A program made the translations under genes and the position numbers. The notes beneath the pieces were generated by a model. The model saw only the letters and a program-made list of their open reading frames with translations, did not search any database and was not told the origin of the DNA. Below are positions 1-5,651 of a stretch of DNA of 11,764 nucleotides, in pieces. The stretch is from an uncultured Bacillus sp. Its GTDB lineage: Bacteria; Bacillota; Bacilli; Bacillales_B; DSM-18226. The stretch is taken from contig NZ_CAMLDX010000103.1 of assembly GCF_946478885.1 (NCBI RefSeq), positions 1 through 11,764 on the forward strand. The letters run 5' to 3'. Numbering within the stretch: the stretch's first letter is position 1; each line of letters starts with the position of its first letter.

Positions 1-479
1 GCTGTCGGTTCATCGACAATTAACACCTTTGGATCGTTTAACAATGCTTGGGCAATCCCTAATCTTCTTTTCATACCACCTGACATCGCTTTGACTTTGA
101 CATGTTTATGAATAGATAAATTCACTTGTTCCAAAAGTTCCCCGATTCTTTTTTTACGAGTAGAAGAATCGATTTCACTAAGAACATCTAGATATTCCAT
201 TGCTTGATAGGCGGTCATATTTCCGTACATTGAAAAGTCTTGTGGCAAGAAACCAATCATCGAGCGGATTGCTTTTTTCTTTTGAATGGATATGCCATCC
301 ATACTAATCTCGCCCTCTTTGACAGGTAGGAGCGTTACTAGAGTTTTCATTAAAGTTGTTTTACCGGCACCATTTCTTCCCAGCAAGCCAAACATTCCTG
401 TTGAAATAGTCAAGTTAATATCATGAAGAACTTGTTTCTTACCGTAATATTGATTTAAGTGTTTAATTTCGATTTTCAT
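1..479 (-). CDS. ABC transporter ATP-binding protein, ABC-2 type (partial, C-terminus beyond window)
   Basis: This is the ATPase subunit of an ABC exporter, acting at the inner face of the membrane. The first 159 residues are visible. They show Walker A GRNGAGKTT (about 34-42), a Q-loop at Q80 (FLPQDFSMYGNMT), the signature MSGGMKRR (about 132-139) and Walker B VLIVDEPT (about 152-159). The left edge cuts the gene just after Walker B. The GLLGRNGAGKTTLMK style and the MSGGMKRR signature are typical of ATPases that pair with ABC-2 multi-pass permeases (drug, bacteriocin or lantibiotic-immunity type). The ATG at 477-479 has a perfect AAGGAGG (488-494) 8 nt upstream. It follows a two-component pair on the same strand, but a T-tailed hairpin lies between, so its expression may be uncoupled or depend on readthrough. 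The substrate cannot be told. The permease partner is probably beyond the left edge. Confidence 0.93.
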   Translation of the reverse strand, partial: MKIEIKHLNQYYGKKQVLHDINLTISTGMFGLLGRNGAGKTTLMKTLVTLLPVKEGEISMDGISIQKKKAIRSMIGFLPQDFSMYGNMTAYQAMEYLDVLSEIDSSTRKKRIGELLEQVNLSIHKHVKVKAMSGGMKRRLGIAQALLNDPKVLIVDEPT

Positions 480-538
480 ACCTCATTCCTCCTTGTCCTC
501 ATCATAAACAATAAACCTCTACAAATTATCTACAAAAC

Positions 539-569
539 AAAAAATCTGAAAGCTGTGTTGCTCTCAGAT
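539..569 (-). terminator. Rho-independent terminator or attenuator between kinase and ATPase genes
   Basis: On the minus strand, ATCTGAGAG (569-561) pairs with CTTTCAGAT (552-544) as a 9-bp stem with one G-U pair and an 8-nt loop. A run of six T follows (544-539). It lies 9 nt after the kinase stop codon. It should end or attenuate the regulator-kinase transcript before the ATPase gene. I found no convincing promoter in the 60 bp between it and the ATPase start, so partial readthrough is possible. Confidence 0.7.
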
Positions 570-577
570 AAAGGTGA

Positions 578-1738
578 TTATTCTAGTGAAAAAATAGAAG
601 TTACAATGGCACCGCCATCTACACTATTGGAAAGCTTTAAGGCACCGCCATGTTTTTTTGTCAGTATTTCAGAGATGGTTAAACCTAAGCCAAAATGACT
701 TTCTTTATTATGGGAATAATAGGGATCAGTAGCGATTTCCAATTCTTTTTTCGAAAAGCCTTTGCCATCATCTTTTACAAAAATACATAGGAATTTTTCA
801 TCTGCCTGTATGGTAATTTCTATTTCCGTTACTGCAAAGCGAGACGCATTACTTAACAGATTTTGCATCACCTCATCAATTACTTGGATGTCATAATTTG
901 CTTTCAATTCAGGATGATAATCTGTTTGCAGGGAGAGCTTTTTCTCAGATAAAGTTTTTCCCAATTCGCGAAGATGGGCTTCTATTTGAGAAAGTGACTG
1001 TTGTGTTTTTTCCAATGGTATCTCGTCAATCTTTTGAATTTCTTGCATGGTCTGAGAAAAATCAACCAGCCGATTCACGCTGTTTTTGATTTTAGTTACC
1101 GATTTATCAAAAAAGGGCTCTGTCAGACGACCTTGATGATGAAGTTCTTCCAGTAATTCGATATTATTTTGGATGATTGCTAAAGGAGTGCGTAAATCAT
1201 GGGAAAAAGCGGCATTGATTTTTTTCTGTTCTTGGTGAAGTTTAGATAATTCCGCTTCTTTTGATCTTGAAGTTTGCCTGAGACTGTCTAGCCCCCGAAC
1301 GGTCCCTTCAAATTCATCATACGTATTGAAATAAAGCGGCTGATTGTAATTTCCTTTTTTCATTTGCTGAATACTGTGTTCAATGATTTCCAAAGGCTGT
1401 ACAATTCTTTGCTTATAAAAGAGTTTGGTAATCAAAAAGACAGCTAACAAACCATAGATTATAGGACTGAAACTTTTGATGATTTCTAGTATTCTAATGG
1501 AAGATTCGACATTTTTGGGAATAATAGAAGGAACTTGCCATGAGAAAATATTAAAGTAGTCTTCTAGCGGCAGATTATCATCTAAAATAAGTCGTTCCCA
1601 CCCAATACAAATAGAATAGGTTAGACCTGTCACAATAACCGTAATGATACTCCCAATAAACAAGTACAAAAACAAGGTTCGATTAAGGTTTCGATTTTTG
1701 CTAAAAAGACGTGTGATCATCTCATCTAACCAATCCAT
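578..1738 (-). CDS. Sensor histidine kinase with HAMP domain (386 aa)
   Basis: This is a membrane-bound sensor kinase that should phosphorylate the response regulator encoded just upstream. It has TM1 at about 21-43, an extracytoplasmic loop of about 45 residues, TM2 at about 88-108, then a HAMP-like linker (about 110-160). The H-box is FSHDLRTPL with H180, the N-box is NLLSNASRF with N297, the G1 box is DDGKGF (323-328) and the G2 box is FGLGLT (349-354). All catalytic motifs look intact. The ATG lies inside the end of the regulator gene (13-bp overlap), so the two are translationally coupled. The loop is longer than in intramembrane-sensing kinases and may bind a ligand directly. A terminator-like hairpin follows the stop. 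The signal is unknown. The ABC ATPase next door suggests an envelope-stress or antimicrobial-peptide role (inference). Confidence 0.93.
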   Translation of the reverse strand: MDWLDEMITRLFSKNRNLNRTLFLYLFIGSIITVIVTGLTYSICIGWERLILDDNLPLEDYFNIFSWQVPSIIPKNVESSIRILEIIKSFSPIIYGLLAVFLITKLFYKQRIVQPLEIIEHSIQQMKKGNYNQPLYFNTYDEFEGTVRGLDSLRQTSRSKEAELSKLHQEQKKINAAFSHDLRTPLAIIQNNIELLEELHHQGRLTEPFFDKSVTKIKNSVNRLVDFSQTMQEIQKIDEIPLEKTQQSLSQIEAHLRELGKTLSEKKLSLQTDYHPELKANYDIQVIDEVMQNLLSNASRFAVTEIEITIQADEKFLCIFVKDDGKGFSKKELEIATDPYYSHNKESHFGLGLTISEILTKKHGGALKLSNSVDGGAIVTSIFSLE

Positions 1739-2397
1739 TTATATCCTTGCCCCCAAACGGTATTAATTAATTCTTGATCCGTTACATCCCGAAATTTTTT
1801 TCGAACGCGACGAATATGTTCAGTAATAATGTTTGAATCGCCATCTTTATCATAACTCCATAAATAATCATAAATATCATCTTTTGAAAAAGTTGTGGAG
1901 GAGTTTTTAGATAACAATTCAATTATAGAAAATTCCGTTTTGGTGAAGGGAATGGACTGATTATTCACCGATACGTTCTTCTCGTCATAATGAATGGCTA
2001 CATCCCCAAAAAAAGCGATTTTGGATGGAACCGTTTTACGCTGTTCTCGGCGCAGATGTGCTTCAACTCGATACGAAAGCTCTTTTAGGCTGACCGGTTT
2101 AATTAAATAGTCGTCACCACCTGCTGCCAGTCCTTCCACTTTACTGTCTTCATCTGTTTTTGCTGAAAGAAACACAATGGGCACGTTTATGTGACTGCGA
2201 ATTTCTTTGCAGAAGGAAAAGCCATCCATCTCTGGCATAGAAACGTCTAAGATGATTAGATCAGGCCCATATTTGAGCTTTTTTAAGCCCTCACACCCAT
2301 TTTCTGCGGTATAAACAAGATACTCAAGTAGCTGAAAGTAGTCTTTCAAGGTATCCAATAGATCTTTTTCATCATCAATAATCAGAATTTTGTTCAT
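1726..2397 (-). CDS. OmpR/PhoB-family response regulator (223 aa)
   Basis: This is a DNA-binding response regulator, the partner of the overlapping kinase. The receiver domain has acidic residues D8 and D9, phosphoacceptor D51 (LIILDVSMPEMDGF), S78 at the switch position and K100 in the LIKP motif. A C-terminal winged helix follows, with FTKTEFSIIELL, the recognition-helix region NIITEHIRRVRKKF and the wing ending GQGYKWIG. I place the start at ATG 2395-2397, not at the in-frame TTG 15 nt further upstream. The ATG has GGGGAG 7 nt before it, whereas the TTG would lie upstream of that ribosome binding site. The stop TAG overlaps the kinase start. A damaged second copy of the first half of this gene, with its upstream region, lies at 8338-8723. 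Its targets are unknown, but autoregulation is usual in this family. Confidence 0.94.
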   Translation of the reverse strand: MNKILIIDDEKDLLDTLKDYFQLLEYLVYTAENGCEGLKKLKYGPDLIILDVSMPEMDGFSFCKEIRSHINVPIVFLSAKTDEDSKVEGLAAGGDDYLIKPVSLKELSYRVEAHLRREQRKTVPSKIAFFGDVAIHYDEKNVSVNNQSIPFTKTEFSIIELLSKNSSTTFSKDDIYDYLWSYDKDGDSNIITEHIRRVRKKFRDVTDQELINTVWGQGYKWIG

Positions 2398-2490
2398 GGT
2401 TACTCTCCCCAATATAGTAGGTTCATCATTATTTTAACAATAATACAAAAAAGAATGAAATTCAGCGGGGGAATTGATGATATGAAGTGG
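2106..2490. repeat. Long direct repeat, copy A (response regulator N-half plus upstream region)
   Basis: This stretch matches 8338-8723 in the same orientation, by eye at roughly nine bases in ten, with a few small indels. It covers the first ~97 codons of the intact regulator gene, its ribosome binding site, its promoter region and the first codons of a divergent ATG. Weaker similarity runs on to about 2541 (shared TTTTCATTTTGATC). The two copies bracket the central plus-strand module. Copy A carries the functional gene. Confidence 0.85.
2431..2459 (-). promoter_or_regulatory. Candidate sigma-A promoter of the minus-strand two-component operon
   Basis: On the minus strand, TTCATT (2459-2454) and TAAAAT (2436-2431) are 17 bp apart, about 34 bp before the regulator's start codon. 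The same stretch is kept almost unchanged in the duplicate at about 8673-8702. The -35 is weak, so an activator may be needed. A second arrangement, TTGTTA with an 18-bp spacer and TATATT, would start transcription within the ribosome binding site and is less likely. Confidence 0.4.
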
Positions 2491-2622
2491 AACCAAACAT
2501 GGCAGAGTGGACAATCGGCTGGAGTTTTTCATTTTGATCTTTCTCGTAAAAGATACAGCATCCACGAAGAAAAAAAAAGCCGAAAACTAAAGTGGACCTC
2601 CATTGTCAAGAAACTAATTTAA
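2482..2622 (+). CDS. Small hypothetical ORF (46 aa), divergent from the response regulator
   Basis: The frame begins at an ATG with GGGGG (2467-2471) upstream, a fair ribosome binding site, and ends at TAA after 46 codons. The product starts MKWNQTWQSG and ends in a basic KLKWTSIVKKLI. I do not recognise it. The duplicate at 8715 shares the ATGAAGTGG start and the upstream sequence but then gives a different, hydrophobic 33-residue product. At least one copy has therefore shifted frame, and neither may be functional. It could simply be debris from the duplication. Confidence 0.25.
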   Translation: MKWNQTWQSGQSAGVFHFDLSRKRYSIHEEKKSRKLKWTSIVKKLI

Positions 2623-2627
2623 AATTT

Positions 2628-2990
2628 TTAAGAAGGTTCAGAATCCATTTTATGGATATCTTCTTTTGGAGCTAGAGGTAATTCACTGGGGCTGTGAAGG
2701 TTGGTGGGTAAACATTTATTACCATCAAACCAGAATGATTGAATTTCTGAGCGATTAGGTTAGCTTGTAATGCAGGCATCATGCTAAATAATAATACTGG
2801 GATAAAAATAAGAACGATTGTCGATAGAAATCGCATAGTCTGTAATTTTATGGATGATACTGCCTTTGTATAGATGACTAACTGACTTTTGGCACGTTTG
2901 TCTCTCAAAACAACTGTTGCTGCTAGAAATACAGGAACTAAAGCTAAAATGATGCCTAAATCATCACAAACTAACTGTGCTCGGAGCAGT
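2628..2990 (-). pseudogene. Decayed ABC-2-type transporter permease fragment
   Basis: On the minus strand, an open frame runs from just after a stop near 2990 to TAG at 2672-2674, with no good start codon. Its sequence (DDLGIILALVPVFLAATVV, then LRDKRAK, KAVSSIKL, and a hydrophobic FLSTIVLIFIPVLLFSMMP) resembles, from memory of the family, the interior of multi-pass ABC-2 permeases: a helix, a conserved VLRDKRAK-like loop and another helix. The N-terminal helices and most of the C-terminal half are missing. Near the end a second minus frame (about 2770 to TAA 2628-2630), rich in Pro, Lys and Asp and ending DIHKMDSEPS, also looks protein-like, which suggests a frameshift or a junction. It is likely a remnant of a transporter once linked to the minus-strand regulators. 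Confidence 0.55.
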
Positions 2991-3079
2991 TAAAATGGCA
3001 AGTTTTTAGGCTGATATCCAAGGATACAGAAAGACTCCTAGATGGATGGCGTAAGGAAAACAAAAAAAAGTTGTTATCT

Positions 3080-3111
3080 GTGAGATTTCTGTAACATTTA
3101 ATTGATACACT
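3080..3111 (+). promoter_or_regulatory. Candidate regulator-bound promoter of the central two-component operon
   Basis: GTGAGATTTCT (3080-3090) is followed directly by GTAACATTTAA (3091-3101). These are two 11-bp direct half-sites, the usual layout for OmpR-family operators. A -10-like TACACT starts at 3106, exactly 26 bp after the box start, so the box covers the -35 position where no TTGACA is seen. The same box at the same distance occurs before the ATPase gene (4901) and after the permease gene (8262). It probably mediates autoregulation by the regulator encoded 20 bp downstream (inference). Confidence 0.6.
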
Positions 3112-3131
3112 AAAAAAAAGGAAGTGATTAC

Positions 3132-3815
3132 ATGAAATTATTAGTGGTTGAGGATGACCGCCTTTTGAATAACACACTTTGCTATAATCTTACGGCTGCA
3201 GGCTATATGGTGGACACGACCATGACAAAAGCAGCAGCAACGAAATTATGTAAAGCTGGGGACTATGATCTAATTGTTCTCGACATCAACTTGCCGGACG
3301 GGAACGGTTTTGACTTCTGCCGTGAAGTCAAGGAGCGCCGCCCGGATACCTCCATAATCTTCCTGACGGCGAACGATATGGAAAGCGATATGCTTCGGGG
3401 ATTTGACTTAGGTGCAGACGATTATGTGACAAAGCCATTCCCTATTAGTGTATTCCGCAAAAAGGTTTCTGCTCTGCTAGCTCGTATTCAAAAGCAATCT
3501 GGTGGTGATTGCTACAACGATGGAAACCTGTTCATCAATTTTTCTGAAATGATTGCTACACTTGCAGGGAAAGCGATTGCTTTTACTCCAATGGAGTATC
3601 GCTTACTAAAAGTGCTGATAAAAAATCCACAAATCGTATTGACCCGGCAGGTGCTTTTAGAAAAGCTATGGGATGCTGATGGTAACTTTGTGGACGAACA
3701 CGCCTTAACTTCTGCTGTCAGTCGTATTCGCAATAAAATTCAGGAAAACGGGTTGCAGTATATCAAAACCGTTTATGGTATGGGCTATATGTGGATTGGA
3801 GGGGTTAGCAAATGA
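3132..3815 (+). CDS. OmpR/PhoB-family response regulator of the central ABC module (227 aa)
   Basis: This DNA-binding response regulator is first in a four-gene plus-strand module. The receiver domain has D8 and D9, phosphoacceptor D51 (LIVLDINLPDGNGF), T79 (FLTAND) and K101 (VTKPF). The winged helix follows, with FTPMEYRLLKVL, the recognition-helix region VDEHALTSAVSRIRNKI and the wing GMGYMWIG. The length is normal for the family. The ATG is preceded by AGGAAGTG at a good distance. The stop overlaps the kinase start as ATGA (4 bp), so the pair is translationally coupled. It shares only family-level similarity with the minus-strand regulator at 1726-2397. It most likely binds the GTGASATTTCTG boxes at 3080, 4901 and 8262 (inference from their placement). 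G+C and codon use differ from the flanking minus-strand genes. Confidence 0.95.
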   Translation: MKLLVVEDDRLLNNTLCYNLTAAGYMVDTTMTKAAATKLCKAGDYDLIVLDINLPDGNGFDFCREVKERRPDTSIIFLTANDMESDMLRGFDLGADDYVTKPFPISVFRKKVSALLARIQKQSGGDCYNDGNLFINFSEMIATLAGKAIAFTPMEYRLLKVLIKNPQIVLTRQVLLEKLWDADGNFVDEHALTSAVSRIRNKIQENGLQYIKTVYGMGYMWIGGVSK

Positions 3816-4843
3816 CAGTTGGAAAACTCTCCATCAATAATGCCTGTATCATGGCTGGAATTTTCCTTGCAGCGGTTTCTGTTTCCATGCTTACGATGCT
3901 ATTCTGCCTGACAGAAAATATTGTAGTTATTTTATACGGCCTGCTGTATATCATACTTGTAATTTCTTGTGTGATAGTTTTCGTCGCCCTTATACGTCGG
4001 AAACTGACTGTATTCTCTGATAAAATGTGCAAGCTGCTGGATAATATGCTGACAGAGGAAATCGAGCCGCCGCAGGTTGTTGAGGAAGAAAGTTTGTTCT
4101 ACAAGATCAATCATAGGCTAGTACGCTTATATGAGGTAATGCGGGAGAACCGACGCAATATTGACAAAGAACGAGCTGACCTGCAAGAACTTATTTCAGA
4201 CATTTCCCATCAGGTAAAAACACCGATTGCCAATTTAAAAATGATAGATGCTACCCTGTTAGAGCAGCCTGTTCCCAAAGAAAAGCAACAGGAATTTTTA
4301 TACGCTATGGGGAACCAGCTTGACAAGTTGGATTTTCTTATGCAGACCATGATAAAAACATCAAGGCTGGAAACAGGTATTATCTCATTAGGGAAAAGGA
4401 GACAACCGATCTATGATACCCTTGCGGCAGCATTAGGCGGTATCTTACTTAACGCAGAAAAGAAACATATTGAAGTTAGTGTAGATTGTTCGGAAAAGTT
4501 AGAGGTTTCCCATGACCGTAAATGGACGGCCGAAGCTCTGTTTAATATTTTGGACAATGCAGTGAAATATATGCCGGAGAATGGCACTATTCGCGTAACA
4601 GTTGAAAATTGGGGGATGTATTTGAAAATCGACATAACCGACACTGGAAAAGGCATTCTAGAGCAGCACCAAGGAGCAATTTTCAAGCGGTTTTATCGTG
4701 AAGAAGAAGTACACGACATTGACGGCATTGGTATTGGCCTATATTTGGCCCGTGAAATCATTACCATGCAGGGCGGCTACATCAAAGTATCTTCGGAGGT
4801 TGGACAGGGTTCTACCTTTTCTGTATGGTTACCGCAGGAATAG
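3812..4843 (+). CDS. Intramembrane-sensing-type sensor histidine kinase (343 aa)
   Basis: This is the sensor kinase partner of the regulator just upstream. It has two helices close together at the N-terminus (about 12-32 and 36-60) with only a few residues between them and no periplasmic-type sensor domain. That is the hallmark of BceS-like kinases, which sense antimicrobial peptides through a partner ABC transporter in the membrane (family knowledge). The H-box is ISDISHQVKTPIANLKM with H133, the N-box is FNILDNAVKY with N245 and N249, the G1 box is DTGKGI (277-282) and the G2 box is GIGIGLYLAR (305-314). All look intact. The ATG overlaps the regulator stop by 4 bp and has GGAGGGG (3798-3804) 7 nt upstream. 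No classical HAMP domain is evident. The transporter genes that follow are the likely sensing partner. Confidence 0.94.
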   Translation: MTVGKLSINNACIMAGIFLAAVSVSMLTMLFCLTENIVVILYGLLYIILVISCVIVFVALIRRKLTVFSDKMCKLLDNMLTEEIEPPQVVEEESLFYKINHRLVRLYEVMRENRRNIDKERADLQELISDISHQVKTPIANLKMIDATLLEQPVPKEKQQEFLYAMGNQLDKLDFLMQTMIKTSRLETGIISLGKRRQPIYDTLAAALGGILLNAEKKHIEVSVDCSEKLEVSHDRKWTAEALFNILDNAVKYMPENGTIRVTVENWGMYLKIDITDTGKGILEQHQGAIFKRFYREEEVHDIDGIGIGLYLAREIITMQGGYIKVSSEVGQGSTFSVWLPQE

Positions 4844-4851
4844 GGTTCTTA

Positions 4852-4932
4852 TGAAATATCACAGGATTGTGATATTTCAGGAGTGTCCAACAGGCCGTTC
4901 GTGACATTTCTGCGAGGTTTGCCTTTTACAAT
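4852..4932 (+). promoter_or_regulatory. Promoter/operator region with perfect palindrome before the transporter genes
   Basis: The 121-bp gap between kinase and ATPase holds three related elements. First, TGAAATATCAC (4852-4862) and GTGATATTTCA (4869-4879) form a perfect 11-bp inverted repeat around a 6-bp centre. Second, GTGACATTTCTGCGAGG (4901-4917) begins 32 bp after GTGATATTTC. Third, a -10-like TACAAT (4927-4932) begins 26 bp after the box start. There is no consensus -35, as expected for an activator-dependent promoter. GTGATATTTC and GTGACATTTC are variants of one 10-mer, so the palindrome may be an extra regulator site. No T-run follows the palindrome, so it is not a terminator. A related copy is at 8205-8293. 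Confidence 0.6.
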
Positions 4933-4964
4933 GGTGTCACCAATACGAAAGGATGGTGTTTACT

Positions 4965-5651
4965 ATGGGCATTTTACAAGCAACGGATCTAAAAAAGTAT
5001 TATGGAGTCAAGCCGAACATTACAAAGGCGCTGGATGGCGTGACGCTTTCTATTGAACAAGGAGAGTTTATCGCCATTGTCGGAACTTCCGGTAGCGGAA
5101 AATCTACACTGCTGAATATGATGGGCGGTCTGGATGTCCCGACTTCCGGCAGCGTCAAAGTAAAAGGGAAAGAACTTTCCCATATGAAAGACGAGCAGCT
5201 TACCATTTTCCGCAGGCGTAACATTGGTTTTGTATTTCAAAATTACAACCTTGTCCCTGTTCTCAATGTCTATGAGAATATCGTCCTGCCGATAGAGCTT
5301 GACGGCGAAACTGTGGATAAAGTATTTATGAACGAAGTGGTGGGTATGCTTGCGCTGCAAGATAAGCTCAACGGTATGCCGAACAATCTTTCTGGCGGTC
5401 AGCAGCAGCGCGTGGCGATTGCCCGCGCACTCGTCGCAAAGCCCGCCATTGTTCTGGCCGACGAGCCAACCGGCAATCTGGACAGCCGAACAAGCAGCGA
5501 TGTTTTAGGGCTGCTCAAAACAACCAGCCAGAAATTCAATCAAACTATTGTGATGATTACCCACAATAACGAAATCGCCCAGCTTGCCGATCGCATTATC
5601 CGTATTGAGGACGGACGGATTCGCTCACAAGGGGGTGCGAACCGTGAATGA
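4965..5651 (+). CDS. ABC transporter ATP-binding protein, MacB/LolD/BceA type (228 aa)
   Basis: This ATPase powers the FtsX-type permease encoded next. It has Walker [10 protein letters not shown] (40-48), Q-loop Q92 ([12 protein letters not shown]), signature LSGGQQQR (142-149), Walker B VLADEP with catalytic E167, a D-loop in GNLDS, and the H-loop at H200 (MITHN). The signature and the FQNYNL Q-loop are typical of the mechanotransmission group (MacB, LolD, BceA), which work with FtsX-domain permeases on envelope or lipid-linked substrates. I choose ATG 4965 because AAAGGATGG (4948-4956) lies 8 nt upstream. The in-frame ATG at 4953 falls inside that ribosome binding site. The stop overlaps the permease start by 8 bp. 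The gap upstream carries its own promoter-like region, so it can probably be induced separately from the regulator pair. The G+C-rich codons support a foreign origin. Confidence 0.95.
   Translation: MGILQATDLKKYYGVKPNITKALDGVTLSIEQGEFIAIVGTSGSGKSTLLNMMGGLDVPTSGSVKVKGKELSHMKDEQLTIFRRRNIGFVFQNYNLVPVLNVYENIVLPIELDGETVDKVFMNEVVGMLALQDKLNGMPNNLSGGQQQRVAIARALVAKPAIVLADEPTGNLDSRTSSDVLGLLKTTSQKFNQTIVMITHNNEIAQLADRIIRIEDGRIRSQGGANRE

Noticed and set aside
2398..2412. In-frame TTG at 2412 as the minus-strand regulator start
   Set aside because: The ribosome site GGGGAG lies downstream of it and correctly spaced for the ATG at 2397; MNKILIIDDE is the usual receiver start.
2591..2613. Insertion-sequence end (AGTGGACCTCCATTGTCAAG)
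   Set aside because: It looks faintly like an IS3-type terminus, but I found no partner inverted repeat, no transposase and no target duplication in the window.
3132..4843. Vancomycin-type VanR/VanS pair
   Set aside because: The domain layout is shared by the whole OmpR-type family; no van resistance genes are present and the linked genes are an ABC transporter.
4852..4879. Terminator after the kinase gene
   Set aside because: The stem is perfect but AT-rich and no T-run follows; its arms match the operator-like sequences nearby, so a protein-binding palindrome fits better.
5584..5643. ATG at 5584 as the permease start, adding 20 residues
   Set aside because: It overlaps the ATPase gene by 68 bp and lacks a ribosome site, while GTG 5644 has AAGGGGG at 8 nt and an N-terminus typical of FtsX permeases.
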